A DNA stretch of 64,000 nt from Styela clava (GCF_964204865.1 NC_135250.1:22063395-22127394), one strand, 5' to 3'; shown: positions 9,336-20,608, counted from the stretch's first letter. Notes: generated by a model from the letters alone, not told the origin. Numbers and translations: made by a program.

Positions 9336-12224
9336 ATGAAAACAACAATTTTGATTCTTCTCATGCTGGGACTTGGCATCAAGTAAGTTTTTTTGCATTT
9401 CATTTACGCTTTATATCAATTGCCGAGAGAAATTGCCAAGTAAATCCATTTTCACGACGAAATAATCATTCCAACTTACCGACTTCCGCACTTAACAATT
9501 CAAAGCATTTCTTCTTTCGAACTAAGAAATATATTTGAACATTACTCTCCCCTTTTTATTATCCGTCTATATGAAGCACTTTTAAATGATATGAAAATTC
9601 TATGTAAGATTTATAATATTTTCATTATATTTATCAGTGACTTCTCTAATGTCATGATCATCTTTTGTTTTTAGTGCAAAAGCCCTGGAGGAAAGTAAGT
9701 TATAAATTATATTGTCATTATAACTCATTTAAATTTACTTTGTCCTATATTTATATATATGAAGAGAGGTATATTATAAGATTTGGTTCGCGACTCTATT
9801 AGCCAGGTAATACTATTCGTCCTGTTTTAAAACACACAACAGGCGCTGCATAAAACTGGCTTACGGCAATTTTTTGGGGTATATTATTGCATTCACCAAC
9901 ATCAGATGCGATCGACTACTCGAGACGTGGCGATCGGTCGGTCGCGATCGTGATCGAGGTATTGGCCACCCCTGATATATAATTTGGCACCAACTCCGGA
10001 TTGAAGGCAGTGTATGCATGTTTATTTAATATTCTGCTGGAAACGCTTAGTAAATTTAATGCTCCTTGAGTTTCTGTAGTAAATTTTGAACTCTTTCATC
10101 ACAATTAAAATTCTCCACCAAATTCCGAGTTTTGACTCCGACTCCCAACTCCGCGTATTTGTGATAGTAAGACTCCAGTGAAACATGCCTTGCTCCGACT
10201 CCACAATACTAATCGGCGCATTCGAGCTGTCATGTTGGACACGACCTAAGGATCGTTTTGTTGAAATTGTTGTTGGTATTTTTCTTCAACGTCATTAAAA
10301 AATTTCCCATTCTTATTACCCACGAGACATTGCTTTGAAACTTCCAGCGAATAAAGATAGCCGTTGTCGCCAGAAGACTATTACTTTACTTTTTTATAAA
10401 TCTACCTTGAAATCTGGACTTTAACCAAAATTTCGCTGTATTGATATTAATTCCTGGGAACACGGTTTTTAATCCGCCAAACGTTACGGCTGTATATACT
10501 TTCGCTAAAAAATGTTTTGTAAAAGCATTAATTTCAAAGTAGTAGAATAACGTGTGTTGGTAAGACGGAATCACATCGGTTCGACAAATCCAATTTACGT
10601 ACAAACTATGTTTTGCTGTCGATTGGTTTGGTTTGAAAGGTCATCTGTGTGACATAGCTTCAAGAATTCATAAATTAACGCTTTTTTGTCTTCAGGTCAA
10701 CCGGACGAAGACAAGTTTTATTATCACCATCATCCTTATGGCTGGGATCAACAAGACAATGAAAAGTGGTATCATCCTCATGGGTACGACCATCAAGATA
10801 ATGGATTAATGGAAAGTACGTTATAAATTATATTGTCATTATAACTCAATTTAATGTATTTCGTCCTGTTTATATATCTGGTGAGAGATATCTTATAAGC
10901 TCTGGTTCGCGACTCTATTGGCCAGGTAATTTGAAGTTGTCAAAGAAAGAAAATTTCTGCTTAAAATCAATCACTTCCAATTGTTTCCAAATTTTCTATG
11001 AGCCCACTTTCACCTATAAATTTGCCTAAAATTTACTATTTTGAAAATGCGTCACTAAAAATAATGTTGGTGAGCCATTACCTTACGTGGGGTGTGAAGG
11101 CATTACTTTTTGTGTCCATATATATGAACATGTGTTGTGTAATCGAGGAAAATGTACCACTGACTCTCAAATCCGGGTTGAAAATATTTCGGCACCAACT
11201 CCAGATTGTAAAAAACTTGGCAATGTATACAAGTTTTATTTAATATACTGTTAGAAACGCTTAGTAAACTCAATGCTTCTTGAGTTTCCGTAGTAAAATT
11301 TTTATTCTTTTATCATCATTAAAATTCTCCAAAAAATTCTGAATTTTGACTCCAACTCCGTTTAGTTGTGATGATACGACTCATGTGAAAACATGCCATA
11401 CTCCGACCCCACAATACTAATCGGCGCATTCGAGCTGTCTTGTTGGACACGACCTATGGATCGTTTTGTTGAAATTGTTGTTGGTATTCTTCTTCGACTT
11501 CGTGAAAAAATCGCTTCGCTCATTAACTACGGGACCGTTGGACCTAAGATCGTTGTTGTAGCTAGAAGACTATTACTTTATTTATTCATAAATTCACTTT
11601 GATATCTAATATTTTATCCAAAATTTTGCTGTAATATTCTTAATTCATGGAAACACGGTTTTTATTCCGCCAAAAGTGACGGCTGACTCCTACTTTGATT
11701 TTGCTACAACAACTGTTTTCAAGCCTCAACTCATTATTACTTGGAACAATCTTAGGTCTATACTTAACTCTCGACTCTAAAAATTTAAAATTCTTTTTTG
11801 ATTTGGATAAATTGCCAGTGCTGTTACTCTAACAGGCAATTTGTGACACAATATATTCCAATACTTTGTGAACGTCCATTGCCGTTACTACTTTAATTTT
11901 TCGTGGCTTTTGCTCATAAAAATGGTTTGTAAAAACATTAATTTCAGAGTAGTGAAATAACGTGTGTTGGTAAGACGGAATCATATCGGTTCGACAAATC
12001 GAATTTACGTATAATTAAATATTTTGAAGCATAAACTATGTTTTGCTGTCGATTTGTTTGGTTTAAAAAGTCATCTGTGACTTCATAACTTCAGGAATTC
12101 ATAAAATAACGCTACTTTGTCATCAGGTCAACCGGACGAAGAAAAGATAATAATACATTTCCTCAAACATATATTCCGCTACGACCAACAAGACAATGAA
12201 AAGTACTATTATCACCGATGGTGA
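9336..12224 (+). CDS. Clavanin-like antimicrobial prepropeptide with two peptide cassettes
   Basis: Exons 9336-9382, 9675-9694, 10696-10815 and 12127-12224 give 94 residues, all joins in phase with GT-AG borders. Residues 1-15 (MKTTILILLMLGLGI) form a signal peptide nearly identical to that of the clavanins, His-rich haemocyte antimicrobial peptides of Styela clava. An acidic pro-segment (AKALEES, then QPDEDK) follows. Exon 3 encodes a His/Tyr/Trp-rich cassette ending in a DQQDN motif and a second HQDNG. Exon 4 repeats the start (SQPDEEK), then gives a short hydrophobic/basic stretch, IIIHFLKHIFR, then DQQDNEK and a tyrosine-rich end, stop at 12222. Known clavanin precursors, as I recall them, are about 80 residues with one mature peptide, so the double cassette is unusual. 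No glycine amidation donor directly follows the helix-like segment. Expected product: secreted or granule peptide; activity is inferred only. Confidence 0.85.
9890..9974. mobile_element. hAT-like right-end fragment in intron 2 of the clavanin-like gene
   Basis: A GATCG-rich stretch (CGATCGGTCGGTCGCGATCG, 9931-9950) leads to TTGGCCACCCCTG, which has the form of a hAT terminus. It is absent from the sister intron, so it arrived after the intron/exon duplication or was lost from the other copy. Confidence 0.45.
9985..10390. repeat. ACTCCGACTCC-type dispersed repeat joined to 'TCGCTTTTC' repeat, copy in intron 2
   Basis: GGCACCAACTCCGGATTG begins a block containing AACGCTTAGTAAA, TGACTCCGACTCCCAACTCC and, at the end, TTGTTGAAATTGTTGTTGG with CGCCAGAAGACTATTA. 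A paralogous copy fills the next intron (11186-11590). Related ACTCC-rich sequence occurs at 61.6-61.9 and 63.8-64.0 kb. Confidence 0.55.
11186..11590. repeat. ACTCCGACTCC-type dispersed repeat, copy in intron 3
   Basis: This is the duplicate of the block at 9985-10390, sharing CGGCGCATTCGAGCTGTC and GATCGTTTTGTTGAAATTG. It retains the AAAAAATCGCTTCGCTC motif that the intron 2 copy has lost. Confidence 0.55.
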
Positions 12225-12226
12225 AC

Positions 12227-12310
12227 AATAAAAAAGTTCTAAACAGCTACGCGACTTGAAGACGGACGGACCCGGCAGAACATAGATATTTCTTTTCTTC
12301 ATAGATTAAA
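12227..12310 (+). promoter_or_regulatory. Polyadenylation signals after the clavanin-like gene
   Basis: AATAAA sits at 12227-12232, only two bases after the stop, and ATTAAA at 12305-12310. The second gives a more usual 3' UTR length of about 100 bases and is the likelier functional signal. Confidence 0.4.
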
Positions 12311-12485
12311 GGCTAGCCTTATTATTCAGAATATAACACTATAGTATATTGCATTCAACATTTGTATGTTTATTGTGTTTGGAGTGATGTTTTGGGAAAT
12401 TTGGCACAAACGCGTGTTTCAAGAGGCTCAGGCGATTCAATTTTTATTATGGAGAAGAACAAGAGGCATAGCTTAAATTTTAAAG

Positions 12486-12942
12486 CAGGGGTCGGCAACC
12501 ATTCGTCACTCGCAGGCCAAAAATAAAGGTTGTAAGTCATTGGCGGACCGCACATATTTTCAGAATGATAAAAACCGAACAGATGGCCGACATTTTTTCA
12601 CAAAGGGCATAAGTTAAATTTTAAGCAGCGCGCAAAGATTGATCATGTGAATATTTTCTGCGCCATTAAACCATTTGCACTTAGCATCAACTTTTCTGCG
12701 TTTTGTTGCCATTTCTAATCCTATTTAAATTACAGGCTCATTAAACGAGTAATTATGAATTATATTCTTGTTAGGGTATAATATAATTTAGTTTACACGT
12801 GTCTCGCAATAAATTCTGTTACGTAAAGAATCTAATCATCAAAACAGCTGTTTTGTTACTATAATTCAGTGTAGCGTCGCGGACCGGATTACATTTCTCC
12901 GCGGGCCAGGTCCGTTCTGCGGTCCGTAGGTTGCCGACCCTA
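12486..12942. mobile_element. hAT-like MITE, complete, with 8-bp target duplication
   Basis: The ends are CAGGGGTCGGCAACC and GGTTGCCGACCCTA, an almost perfect inverted pair. The flanks are TTTTAAAG (12478-12485) and CTTTAAAG (12943-12950), an 8-bp duplication with one mismatch. No coding frame is present. The element is 457 bp and shares its right half with the truncated copy at 2866-3117. Confidence 0.85.
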
Positions 12943-13237
12943 CTTTAAAGCCAGCACTGCAAATCTATATTGTAATGGAAACCGCACAAAGCCGGAGAAA
13001 ATTCCACCCGGCCGAAATTTTCCATAGAAATGTTCAATACAGAAATTTGGTTATTTTACCAAAGAGTATCATAGTTGTCCTGAATTTGTTAATTTCGTTT
13101 TACATTTCGATAAAAAGAGTATATTCAAGACTGGCTGAAGGCTTCGATAATTGGATAACTCAACTCAATGATAGCACATCGCGTTCAACTTGACGTCTTG
13201 GACAAAAGAAAACACATTCAATCTGTAAAGATTGAAG

Positions 13238-13881
13238 CAGTGGTTCTTAAAGTATGGGTCGCGGAAGGTCCAAAAATGAGTCGCGGCAAGGTCGCGGATG
13301 CAAGGGCGGCGTATTGTTGCATCACAATTAATATATGCCAGTCACGTGTCTTGTTTTATACTGTCGGCAACCATGCATGCCGTCGTTGTGTTGACCGCGC
13401 GGCATGTCGTCTTACTGAAGCAAAATACCCCAAAAATGGATGTCTTTTTTGGTAACGTAAAATCTCATAGACGAGGCAATGAAAAAGCTCGCCTCTCATC
13501 ATTAGATGATTCGAGATCTAGCATGAAAGAATGTGGCTTCAGCTCGAGGCACCATTTTCTGCGAACGAAGCAATATCTGCACATTTTATGAGTGGAATTG
13601 TGGAAAGTTTTATATCGAGAGACCGAATGCCTAGCTAGGATGTCATGTTTGCGACAGACATGTATACTTGCGCATTGAGCCCAGTAAAATAAATCCGTGT
13701 ATTTGAGATTTAATGAAAGGAAACTTCAGTTTCACCAATCATACTGAATCAATGGACTGTTTCTAATGAATCGTTGTCTGCATTGAGTCAAATAGTATTA
13801 ACCTAAAAAATACACTTTTGCGATATTTAGGGTTGGGTCGCGAGTAGTCATAAAACTCTCAAAAAAGTTTAAGAACCATTG
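13238..13881. mobile_element. hAT-like element, 644 bp, with 8-bp target duplication
   Basis: The ends CAGTGGTTCTTAAA and TTTAAGAACCATTG are inverted repeats. The flanks GATTGAAG (13230-13237) and GATTGGAG (13882-13889) are an 8-bp duplication with one mismatch. GGTCGCGG-type subterminal motifs lie inside both ends. Interior frames of up to 97 codons are too short and unmatched for an intact transposase; they may be its fossil. Confidence 0.85.
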
Positions 13882-15039
13882 GATTGGAGAGTGTCATCCA
13901 ACATCTTATCATTTACCCTATTCGGTAGTAAACTCTGCCGCTCAACTGGTATTCAGCTTCTCATCTAGATTTGCGAAAATGGTCAGACTTTTTTAGAATT
14001 CTGGACAGTTTTGTGGGCCTAGTATTCACGATTTCAAAACATGCTTCTATCTCATAAACGGTGTAAAACTGTTCACACGACACGATGTCAAAATAATAGA
14101 CACTATCTAGTCATTTGGGTTATTTCAGCTTTTGTATTTTCTTCCTGGAATAAACCAAACAACAACTTCGTGGATTCATACAGAATTCCGTTTAAAATTT
14201 GTCAGCAACCAATTAAGAAAACAGCGTGAATAAAAATTTGTTCCAAATCATGTTTGAATTAGCACAGCATGGTAAGTTTGTGTCCCTATAACTTTTCTAT
14301 AGAGAACAGATTCCTAGACAGACAAAAAACGAGAACAAAAAGCACTGTGACAAATTTTAGATTTCGATTTTGTTTTTATTAGTTAACATGAACATCTTGA
14401 ATTTAACAATAATTACAAGCATGACGTAGTGACTAGAAGCAGCAATGGATATTCACAATTAACTATAATGGTGCGCGTAGAGGCATTGGTGCATAATAAA
14501 GACTTAAATAAACTAAAACTTGAAAAAAAATTCGAATAAAATAGTTTCAGAGATAGATAGATTTGTTAGCACAAGTACGATCCACTATTTTCTAGACTTC
14601 TTCGTGCGCGATACTTTCTGCGTACGGTACTGGAAACCGGTTTCACAAGTCTTTAAGAATCTCACTCCATTTTTGCCATTTCTTATCAATTTGTATATGG
14701 AATTCGGCGTCAATAAATCCGGTTATATTGCTTAAACTTTTTTTACGCTGTAAAATACTCTCTCTCATTGTACGAATATTCATAAATTTTCGCTCCAGTA
14801 CGATATCAGAGCAAATATGAGGTGCAGTTAGTCCAGTACCGTATCAACTTAAGTTCATTCGTGCTGAAGTATGAAGTCACCGTCAATTACGCTTAGTGAC
14901 GGAACAAACGGCATTGATCGTTGGCTGACAATTTTTATTTACTTTTGTTGGATTAGTTATTATTCAATTAGAAATACGAGTTTTAATCATTTTCAAGTTT
15001 TATTGAAACATTATACGATTAGAACTTTTCGAGTTTTTT

Positions 15040-15103
15040 GCGCCCCAGTCCAAACGGCGCCCATGGCACGAGCCATGGCTGTCATACCCTAGATACGCCA
15101 CTG
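15040..15103 (-). mobile_element. Terminus of a hAT-like element
   Basis: Read on the minus strand the block begins CAGTGGCGTATCTAGGG, a common form of hAT terminus, followed by a GCCATGGCTCGTGCCATGGG palindrome-like stretch. I could not place the other end. Confidence 0.45.
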
Positions 15104-15539
15104 TATAATTGCAATACTTTCGTTGAATAAATTGCAAGAATGCAAGAAAAATATTGCATAAACAATTATCCTAGATCACATATTCGATAGGATTCAAATC
15201 TCACCTGGAACAATTCAGTCGAAAAGATGACACCTACGAACTAAAATTGAACGAGACTGTTAACGTTAACGAATAACTTTCAGTTGATTTAAACCTGTAT
15301 CGTAGGCCATTCGAGCGAAACGGAAACATCCGACTCATCGTAAAATGGTACGACCAGTTTGTCTCCGTTGTCTATTGATCCTTAGACGCATCTGAATATT
15401 CATAAGGTTTACTGTCTTTTTGCAAATCAACGACATCCCATACCAGCAAGTACACAGGGTTAAACTTTAACACCTCGTTCCTCTAGTTGTAGATTGCTTC
15501 AGTGTCATCAGCCTATGCACCGGTACTTGCACGCAAAAC

Positions 15540-18500
15540 ATGGCGGGTACAAAGATAATGGAGTTAGGATATTGGGATTTTCGAGGGGTAAGTAGGCTAG
15601 TTAGATAAGTTTACTTAACGTAGTCAGTTTAACCGTGAACAAAATAATCCTCTTATTGTGATATAAACCCAAAGCTCATACAGAGCCTCGATACAACTCG
15701 CCGTCACTGGAGTACTGCATACGCTTCGGTGAATACCTGCAGGGTATTAATATGTTTAGAACTTTAGGAGAACACGAAATAAAATCAGTCAGCGGGACAT
15801 GCCAATCCAACTGCCGCTAAATACCTATGCGGCGTGACGTCCGTGATTGCAAGTGTTTCCATTCATTGTGATATCGGAAACGATTTTGACTGTGCATTTA
15901 GCTCGGTTTACCACAGGCAAACGGAACGGTCAGTCTTAAACGGTTTGAATCGAAAACTAGTTTCCACTTTCCAGCAGTCTTTTTTCGAAAATTTGAGCGA
16001 TCTTTTACTGACCTCTTGGCAGTCCGATAGGGCTGTAGATAATTAAATACAAAACTCAAAAATATGTTAGTATCACGGGAATAAATTTGTACTCAGATTA
16101 ACTCCAACACTACATTTTGTGCATGTTACCAACAATTTGGTAAATAGCGCTAAATTACCAATTGAAAAAACCGTGGAAGGAATAACTTGACTTACTAGCA
16201 TTCCACTCGTTGAGTTTGCCTTCGTGTCTATATTTGCATTTCTCTGTCAATATACATTTTATAATTACAGTATGGCGAGGCATGCCGATATATGCTCGAA
16301 TACTGCGAATGCGATTATGATGACAAACAATACCCAAGACGATCGCGTGAGTCAAAAGAATTTTGTATTTTGATGACGAGGAGGATTCCTGTTTAATAAT
16401 TTTTTGTTTTTAGGCGTCGATTACAGTGCATGGAGAGACATATGCGAAACATTAGATCTGGATTTTCCCAATGTAAGCATGAGCGAATAATAGAATTAAT
16501 AGTATTCTAATTAGTGTACCTGCATCAAATGCAATCGAGTTTCCCCACTTTAAGTATAAGTCGGCACAAAGAAACGTAAAATGAAGTTGATGAATGAAAA
16601 TAAATCCTAAAGTCTTGCATATGAAGAGACAAATTCTTAAATCACATATATATATATATATACCAAATAGCGTTTGCCTAAAGTTTTGAATCCATGAAGA
16701 TTAATATTTCAATCCAATGATAAAATTGACACACTGTAAAGTCAATCCCCATCGTGTAAAATGTTGAAGCGCTTTATGAAGGCGTACGTCTATTTTAGGT
16801 GACCCCGTATAGAGAAACCTTAGTGTGGCGGAAGTGGAACTGCAATTCTTATATATTTGTTTTTTTCGGAACCCACGTTCCGTTCAATCCACTCACCCTT
16901 GCTTAGATATTGACAGCGGATTCCCTGACAGCAGTCGTAATCCATGTTGTTAGTGCTCCACTGAAAGCCTATTTTGGTCGCGACTCTTGGTATAAATCTA
17001 TTCTTATATACCTTCAGTTACCATATCTGATAGATGGCACAAAAAGATTGACAGAAAGTGTGGCTATATTAAAATATCTCGGTCGGAAATATGGTCTGAC
17101 ACCCGGAAGTGAAGACGACAAAATAAGAGCAGACATGGTGGAAGGTTAGAAATAATACCGTTGAGCAATGTTTGGTATTAATCAGATTGACAATTGATTC
17201 ATCTTACAAGATATCATAGAGCAATATTAACACTTTTATGTATTACATGTAAGAATTGCCCATAAAACCTTATCCAGCAAAGTGACTTTGTTTACCTAGT
17301 CTCATACCAGTCGAACAATGTCAGTGTTTGTAAAAAAAAATGGCCTAATGAAACTTGTCATAAAACAAACGTACATTTTTTTTTCAGGTGTTGTTTTGGA
17401 AATTAGAGACCGATTTTATGGATTGTTTTTCGAACCGTTAGTATATTTTCTTACTTTGATATATATGATTTTGGCAGACTTTCCTGGTATTTAATTACTA
17501 ATCGTTATCTGTAACCAATGATGGGAATCAAAATTTTAAGGTTCCCTTGCATCGAACTCAGATTTCCTCATTTCAGAAAATGTGTGTATGTGATTAAGTA
17601 AGCTGCTTTAACAGGACCCGCTTCAGATAAATATAATACACCGAAACGGCAAATATATATACGCTAGTAGTCCGCAGCGCCACACGATACCCGGTTGGTC
17701 TACAATGTACAAAACAAAAATAAGAACTGTTTTGCCGATTGCTTCGCAAGAACGGATTTGCATAAAACCCGTGAAACCCAACACCACTCTCTTTAACTGT
17801 TTTCAAATTGTCATTTGTTTTATTACATTTTCAGAGAAGGTCAGTACAGCAAGTACGTCCATGACTTCATCACGGACATGCGAGGGCTCCACGCTAAATT
17901 AAAGAAGATTATCAAGTTCATGGGCAAAAACAAATGGCTTGTTAATAATGAGGTAATAATAGGTTACGTTCATGTAAAAGATTGATATTTGTTAATCTAT
18001 GTAGTATTAATTTAAAAATTCATATTAATTCAGGTATTGAATGGTATCGCCTCAAACAACGCGCTTAAAACAGGCACTATACGTTCAAGTGACTACTAAG
18101 ATAGTTAGGTTTAAAGACATGTCTATTTATTAATAAAGTTTGGGTTAAATATGTATGGAATCGGCTGTTATGCAAAAAAAAACTATTGAGATTAAAGAAT
18201 TTTTTTGAATATTTTATTAAGAAATTTTATATTACAGTTGACGTACGTGGATTTTCTTTTTTACGCTATGATTGCACAGATTAGATCATTGATTCCGAAA
18301 GCACTCGATGGATACGATCGAATCGATAAATATATGATAGATTTTCAGGTACACAAAAGCATAATTATTTCAGACACACTCATGAGATGCTTTTCGACCG
18401 GGTTCCCTAGTGTTCTACAAAACGCATATTGGGGTTTTGTGAAATTTGGGAGTTCGGTAGGGTTCGGTTACGGTTTCTATTTGAGTGGACTTTGTCAATT

Positions 18501-19225
18501 TCCCAATACAATTTGCGTGAAACAGTATTTTCTGCTTTAACAACTACTAGGAATAATAAAAACAAAAGTAGCTTCAGTATAAATATGTGCATAAATATTT
18601 CATTAAACAACATGAAGACACGATTTGAAAGTTCGTGCAGAAGGTACCATAGCAGAAGGGTCGTTAAATTTCTTGCATTTTCTCCTCGGTAATGACTTTT
18701 CATCGTTGTAGTGTTCATTTTTTTTGACTTTCATGCCCAAATGGGTGGTTTTGAATAATTGTTAATTGGGATTCCGCGATGAGCCCAATAGCATATCAGA
18801 GGTCCACAAAGACAAAAAGGTTGAGAAGCACTACACAGGTGTATCACGGATATTTTGAAACGATATTATGACGCTACTTTTTATGTATGAAGTTATTTGC
18901 TGTTCGTTTATTTCTAATAATTACTGGTCAAATTCTAATCACAGTATAGACTCAAAACACCACACTGCATTTTGAGTATGTCAGATTTATTGCGCGATGG
19001 TTTTCGAAACCTTTTTTTATCATAGGATGCCATTTGAGATATAATTCCAAGGGTGAATTTTGTTTGAGGTAGTTTTTATAGTGAAGTTGTCGATTGTATT
19101 TGCAGTCTATACCAACGATAAAGTCTTATCTCAAATCCGGAAGGTTTGCGGAATTTCCAGACCACGATCCGTACTTGCGATTGGACAATAAAGTTGATTC
19201 GTCATTTACGAAGCAAGAAGATTAA
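15540..19225 (+). CDS. Mu-class glutathione S-transferase
   Basis: Eight exons: 15540-15587, 15686-15743 (tentative), 16414-16472, 17018-17144, 17388-17436, 17835-17952, 18238-18348, 19106-19225; 229 residues, near the usual 218 for Mu GSTs. Cytosolic dimers of this family conjugate glutathione to electrophiles. The N-terminal thioredoxin-like domain shows GYWDFRG (residues 10-16, Tyr11 being the expected catalytic tyrosine), LDFPNLPYLIDG (51-62) with the cis-proline loop, and TESVAILKYLGRKYGL (67-82), whose ESVAI corresponds to the glutathione-contacting Q-S-N-A-I. The helical domain shows LTYVDFLFYAM (154-164), the conserved T-x-V-D capping box. Exon borders after FRG, before VDYS and at DFPN|LPYL agree with vertebrate GSTM genes as I remember them. 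Exon 2 is the weak point: its reading is in phase but poorly conserved. Polyadenylation signal AATAAA is at 19387. Confidence 0.88.
15686..15743 (+). CDS. Tentative exon 2 of the Mu-class GST
   Basis: Exon 1 ends in phase 0 and exon 3 starts needing two bases, so exon 2 must enter at phase 0 and leave at phase 1. The segment after the AGAG acceptor does this, reading PRYNSPSLEYCIRFGEYLQ then a split glycine. SLEYC aligns with the family's LLLEYT. Upstream of it the expected L-A-x-x-I-R-L-L pattern appears only in another frame (ASIQLAVTG). Either this exon has diverged, is shorter than the usual 76 bp, or carries a frameshift, or I have the wrong exon. Confidence 0.45.
16645..16662. repeat. 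(AT)n microsatellite in a GST intron
   Basis: A run of about nine AT units between GST exons 3 and 4. A similar run is at 19234-19248 just after the GST stop codon. Confidence 0.85.
18819..18834. mobile_element. hAT-like right terminus in GST intron 7
   Basis: GGTTGAGAAGCACTAC is the inverted form of a CAGTGCTTCTCAACC-type hAT end. The matching left end was not located within the intron. Confidence 0.35.
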
Positions 19226-19386
19226 AAGTCATGTATATATATATATATTGCAACCAATGCTTTAACTTTATCTTCAATAATTCGATTGAATTACGGTTTA
19301 TTGAGAATGTATCAGACAGTTTGTCAAGCTTTGTGTACTTAGATGGAGAATCTTTCAATTTAGGATATTTTAAATTGCATTCTTAA

Positions 19387-19392
19387 AATAAA
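19387..19392 (+). promoter_or_regulatory. Polyadenylation signal of the GST gene
   Basis: AATAAA lies 161 bases after the stop codon, the first canonical signal downstream. Confidence 0.5.
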
Positions 19393-19399
19393 TCTGTCA

Positions 19400-20600
19400 C
19401 AATCATCAGTCTGCAACTAAAGTGAAAACTGTTGGATTTCAGGATCTTTTAGCACAAATCGATCAGAAAAACTAGCGTTCTTTAAAAAGTATTTTTGCAA
19501 CTATATCCATATCGCCTCTTCCTTTAGCCGCTACAAGATTCAGCTATTATTTCATAACCATGACGCCTCGATATCTAAAGATGAAAGCAGTCGACAAAGG
19601 CTATCACTTTCATTTTTTCAAATTATCCTCGGGGTCGTATGGGATTCTATATTCCATTCAAAATCTTGTTCAATTCATGGGAACACTTTCTGCGCATTGC
19701 GACAGGCAGTGCCTGTAAGTATCATTTGTAAAAGTTTATAAAAACCAAGCACACCAATGCAATAAATGCATAATGGGATGTGTGACTATAACGAAAAAGA
19801 TAGACCGTCACGCACTGTCGTATTTACGTGGAATCGAATACTTATTATTAACTTCAATCAATTTATTTCAGTCGCTCTGGTATAAAACAACGGGCGCATC
19901 CTAACCTTTCAAGTTCGCACCGGTATATCTTGACCAAGATGGGGCATATTTTACTTATTTCTATAGAAACACACACAAATGGTAAGCAGGCCTACATAAT
20001 ATCTCATAGATACGTAACAATGCATCGTAGATTTCTCAGATTCAAAAGATTTTCACGATATTTGGAAAATACCGGTACCGGCGTGAAACAAACGCAATAT
20101 TCGTCAGTGAAACAACGCCGCATGGACGAACAGCGCTGAAAATTGAGTATTGGTAGTAATTTTATGCCGGCGTTGTAAAGCTATGGGGAAAGCTTTGCTA
20201 ACTTCACCGAATCTTCGTCCCGTGCATTATAGTTTTTGTACCATGGCGGGATTAAAATATTTTATCTTACTCATGGACAGTCGGCGACTCCAGTAATTTT
20301 AATAGAACACACACCAAGCTCACAATCAGGAATTTTGTAATTTGAAATAGGATAAGCCGTGCTATCAGCTCTCAACATTTGGGACCACATTTACCAGTAG
20401 CAAATTGGCCGACGGAGGATCAGCTGTGTATTTTAGGATACTTTTTAACAATTTTCCTGGAACGCAAATTTTCAATCTACTGCCATCCAAGTTGATAGTT
20501 TTTTCGCGTTCTTCAGCATGTCCATAGTTTCAGTGCAAAACAATAGTCAGGAGAATGTTGAACAAAAAAAGTACTGGTATACACTACTATACAAGCAACC
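19400..20600. other. Intergenic region between convergent GST and NUP43 genes
   Basis: No exon or repeat recognised. Frames of 60-100 codons occur on both strands without family features; the part nearest 20860 is probably NUP43 3' UTR. Confidence 0.5.
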
Positions 20601-20602
20601 AT

Positions 20603-20608
20603 TTTATT
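20603..20608 (-). promoter_or_regulatory. Candidate polyadenylation signal of NUP43
   Basis: TTTATT on the plus strand reads AATAAA on the minus strand, 253 bases beyond the NUP43 stop codon. Confidence 0.4.

Larger units (their letters stand above)
9691..12140 (+). repeat. Tandem duplication of intron plus exon within the clavanin-like gene
   Basis: The sequence following the exon 2 donor (9691-9812) recurs after the exon 3 donor (10812-10931): both have TTATAAATTATATTGTCATT and TTCGCGACTCTATT blocks. The two introns also share ATTTACGTA, TAACGTGTGTTGGTAAGACGG and the last bases before exons 3 and 4, and both exons begin GTCAACCGGACGAAGA. Exon 3 and exon 4 are therefore products of one duplication, since diverged. 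Copy 1 carries an extra hAT-like fragment (about 9812-9974) that copy 2 lacks. Confidence 0.85.
12311..15539. other. Intergenic region between the clavanin-like gene and the GST
   Basis: Apart from the elements at 12486-12942, 13238-13881 and a terminus near 15103, I see no recognisable gene. Frames of up to 97 codons around 13168-13591 lie inside a transposon remnant. AT-rich sequence from 13900 to 15040 shows nothing I can name. Confidence 0.55.

Noticed and set aside
13168..13591. Two overlapping 95-97-codon frames as a gene
   Set aside because: They lie entirely within the hAT-like element 13238-13881 or its edge and have no intact transposase motif; treated as transposon debris.
15684..15732. 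GST exon 2 read as ASIQLAVTG in another frame
   Set aside because: It meets a stop codon before any donor and does not fit the phases of exons 1 and 3, so it was noted only as evidence of a possible frameshift.
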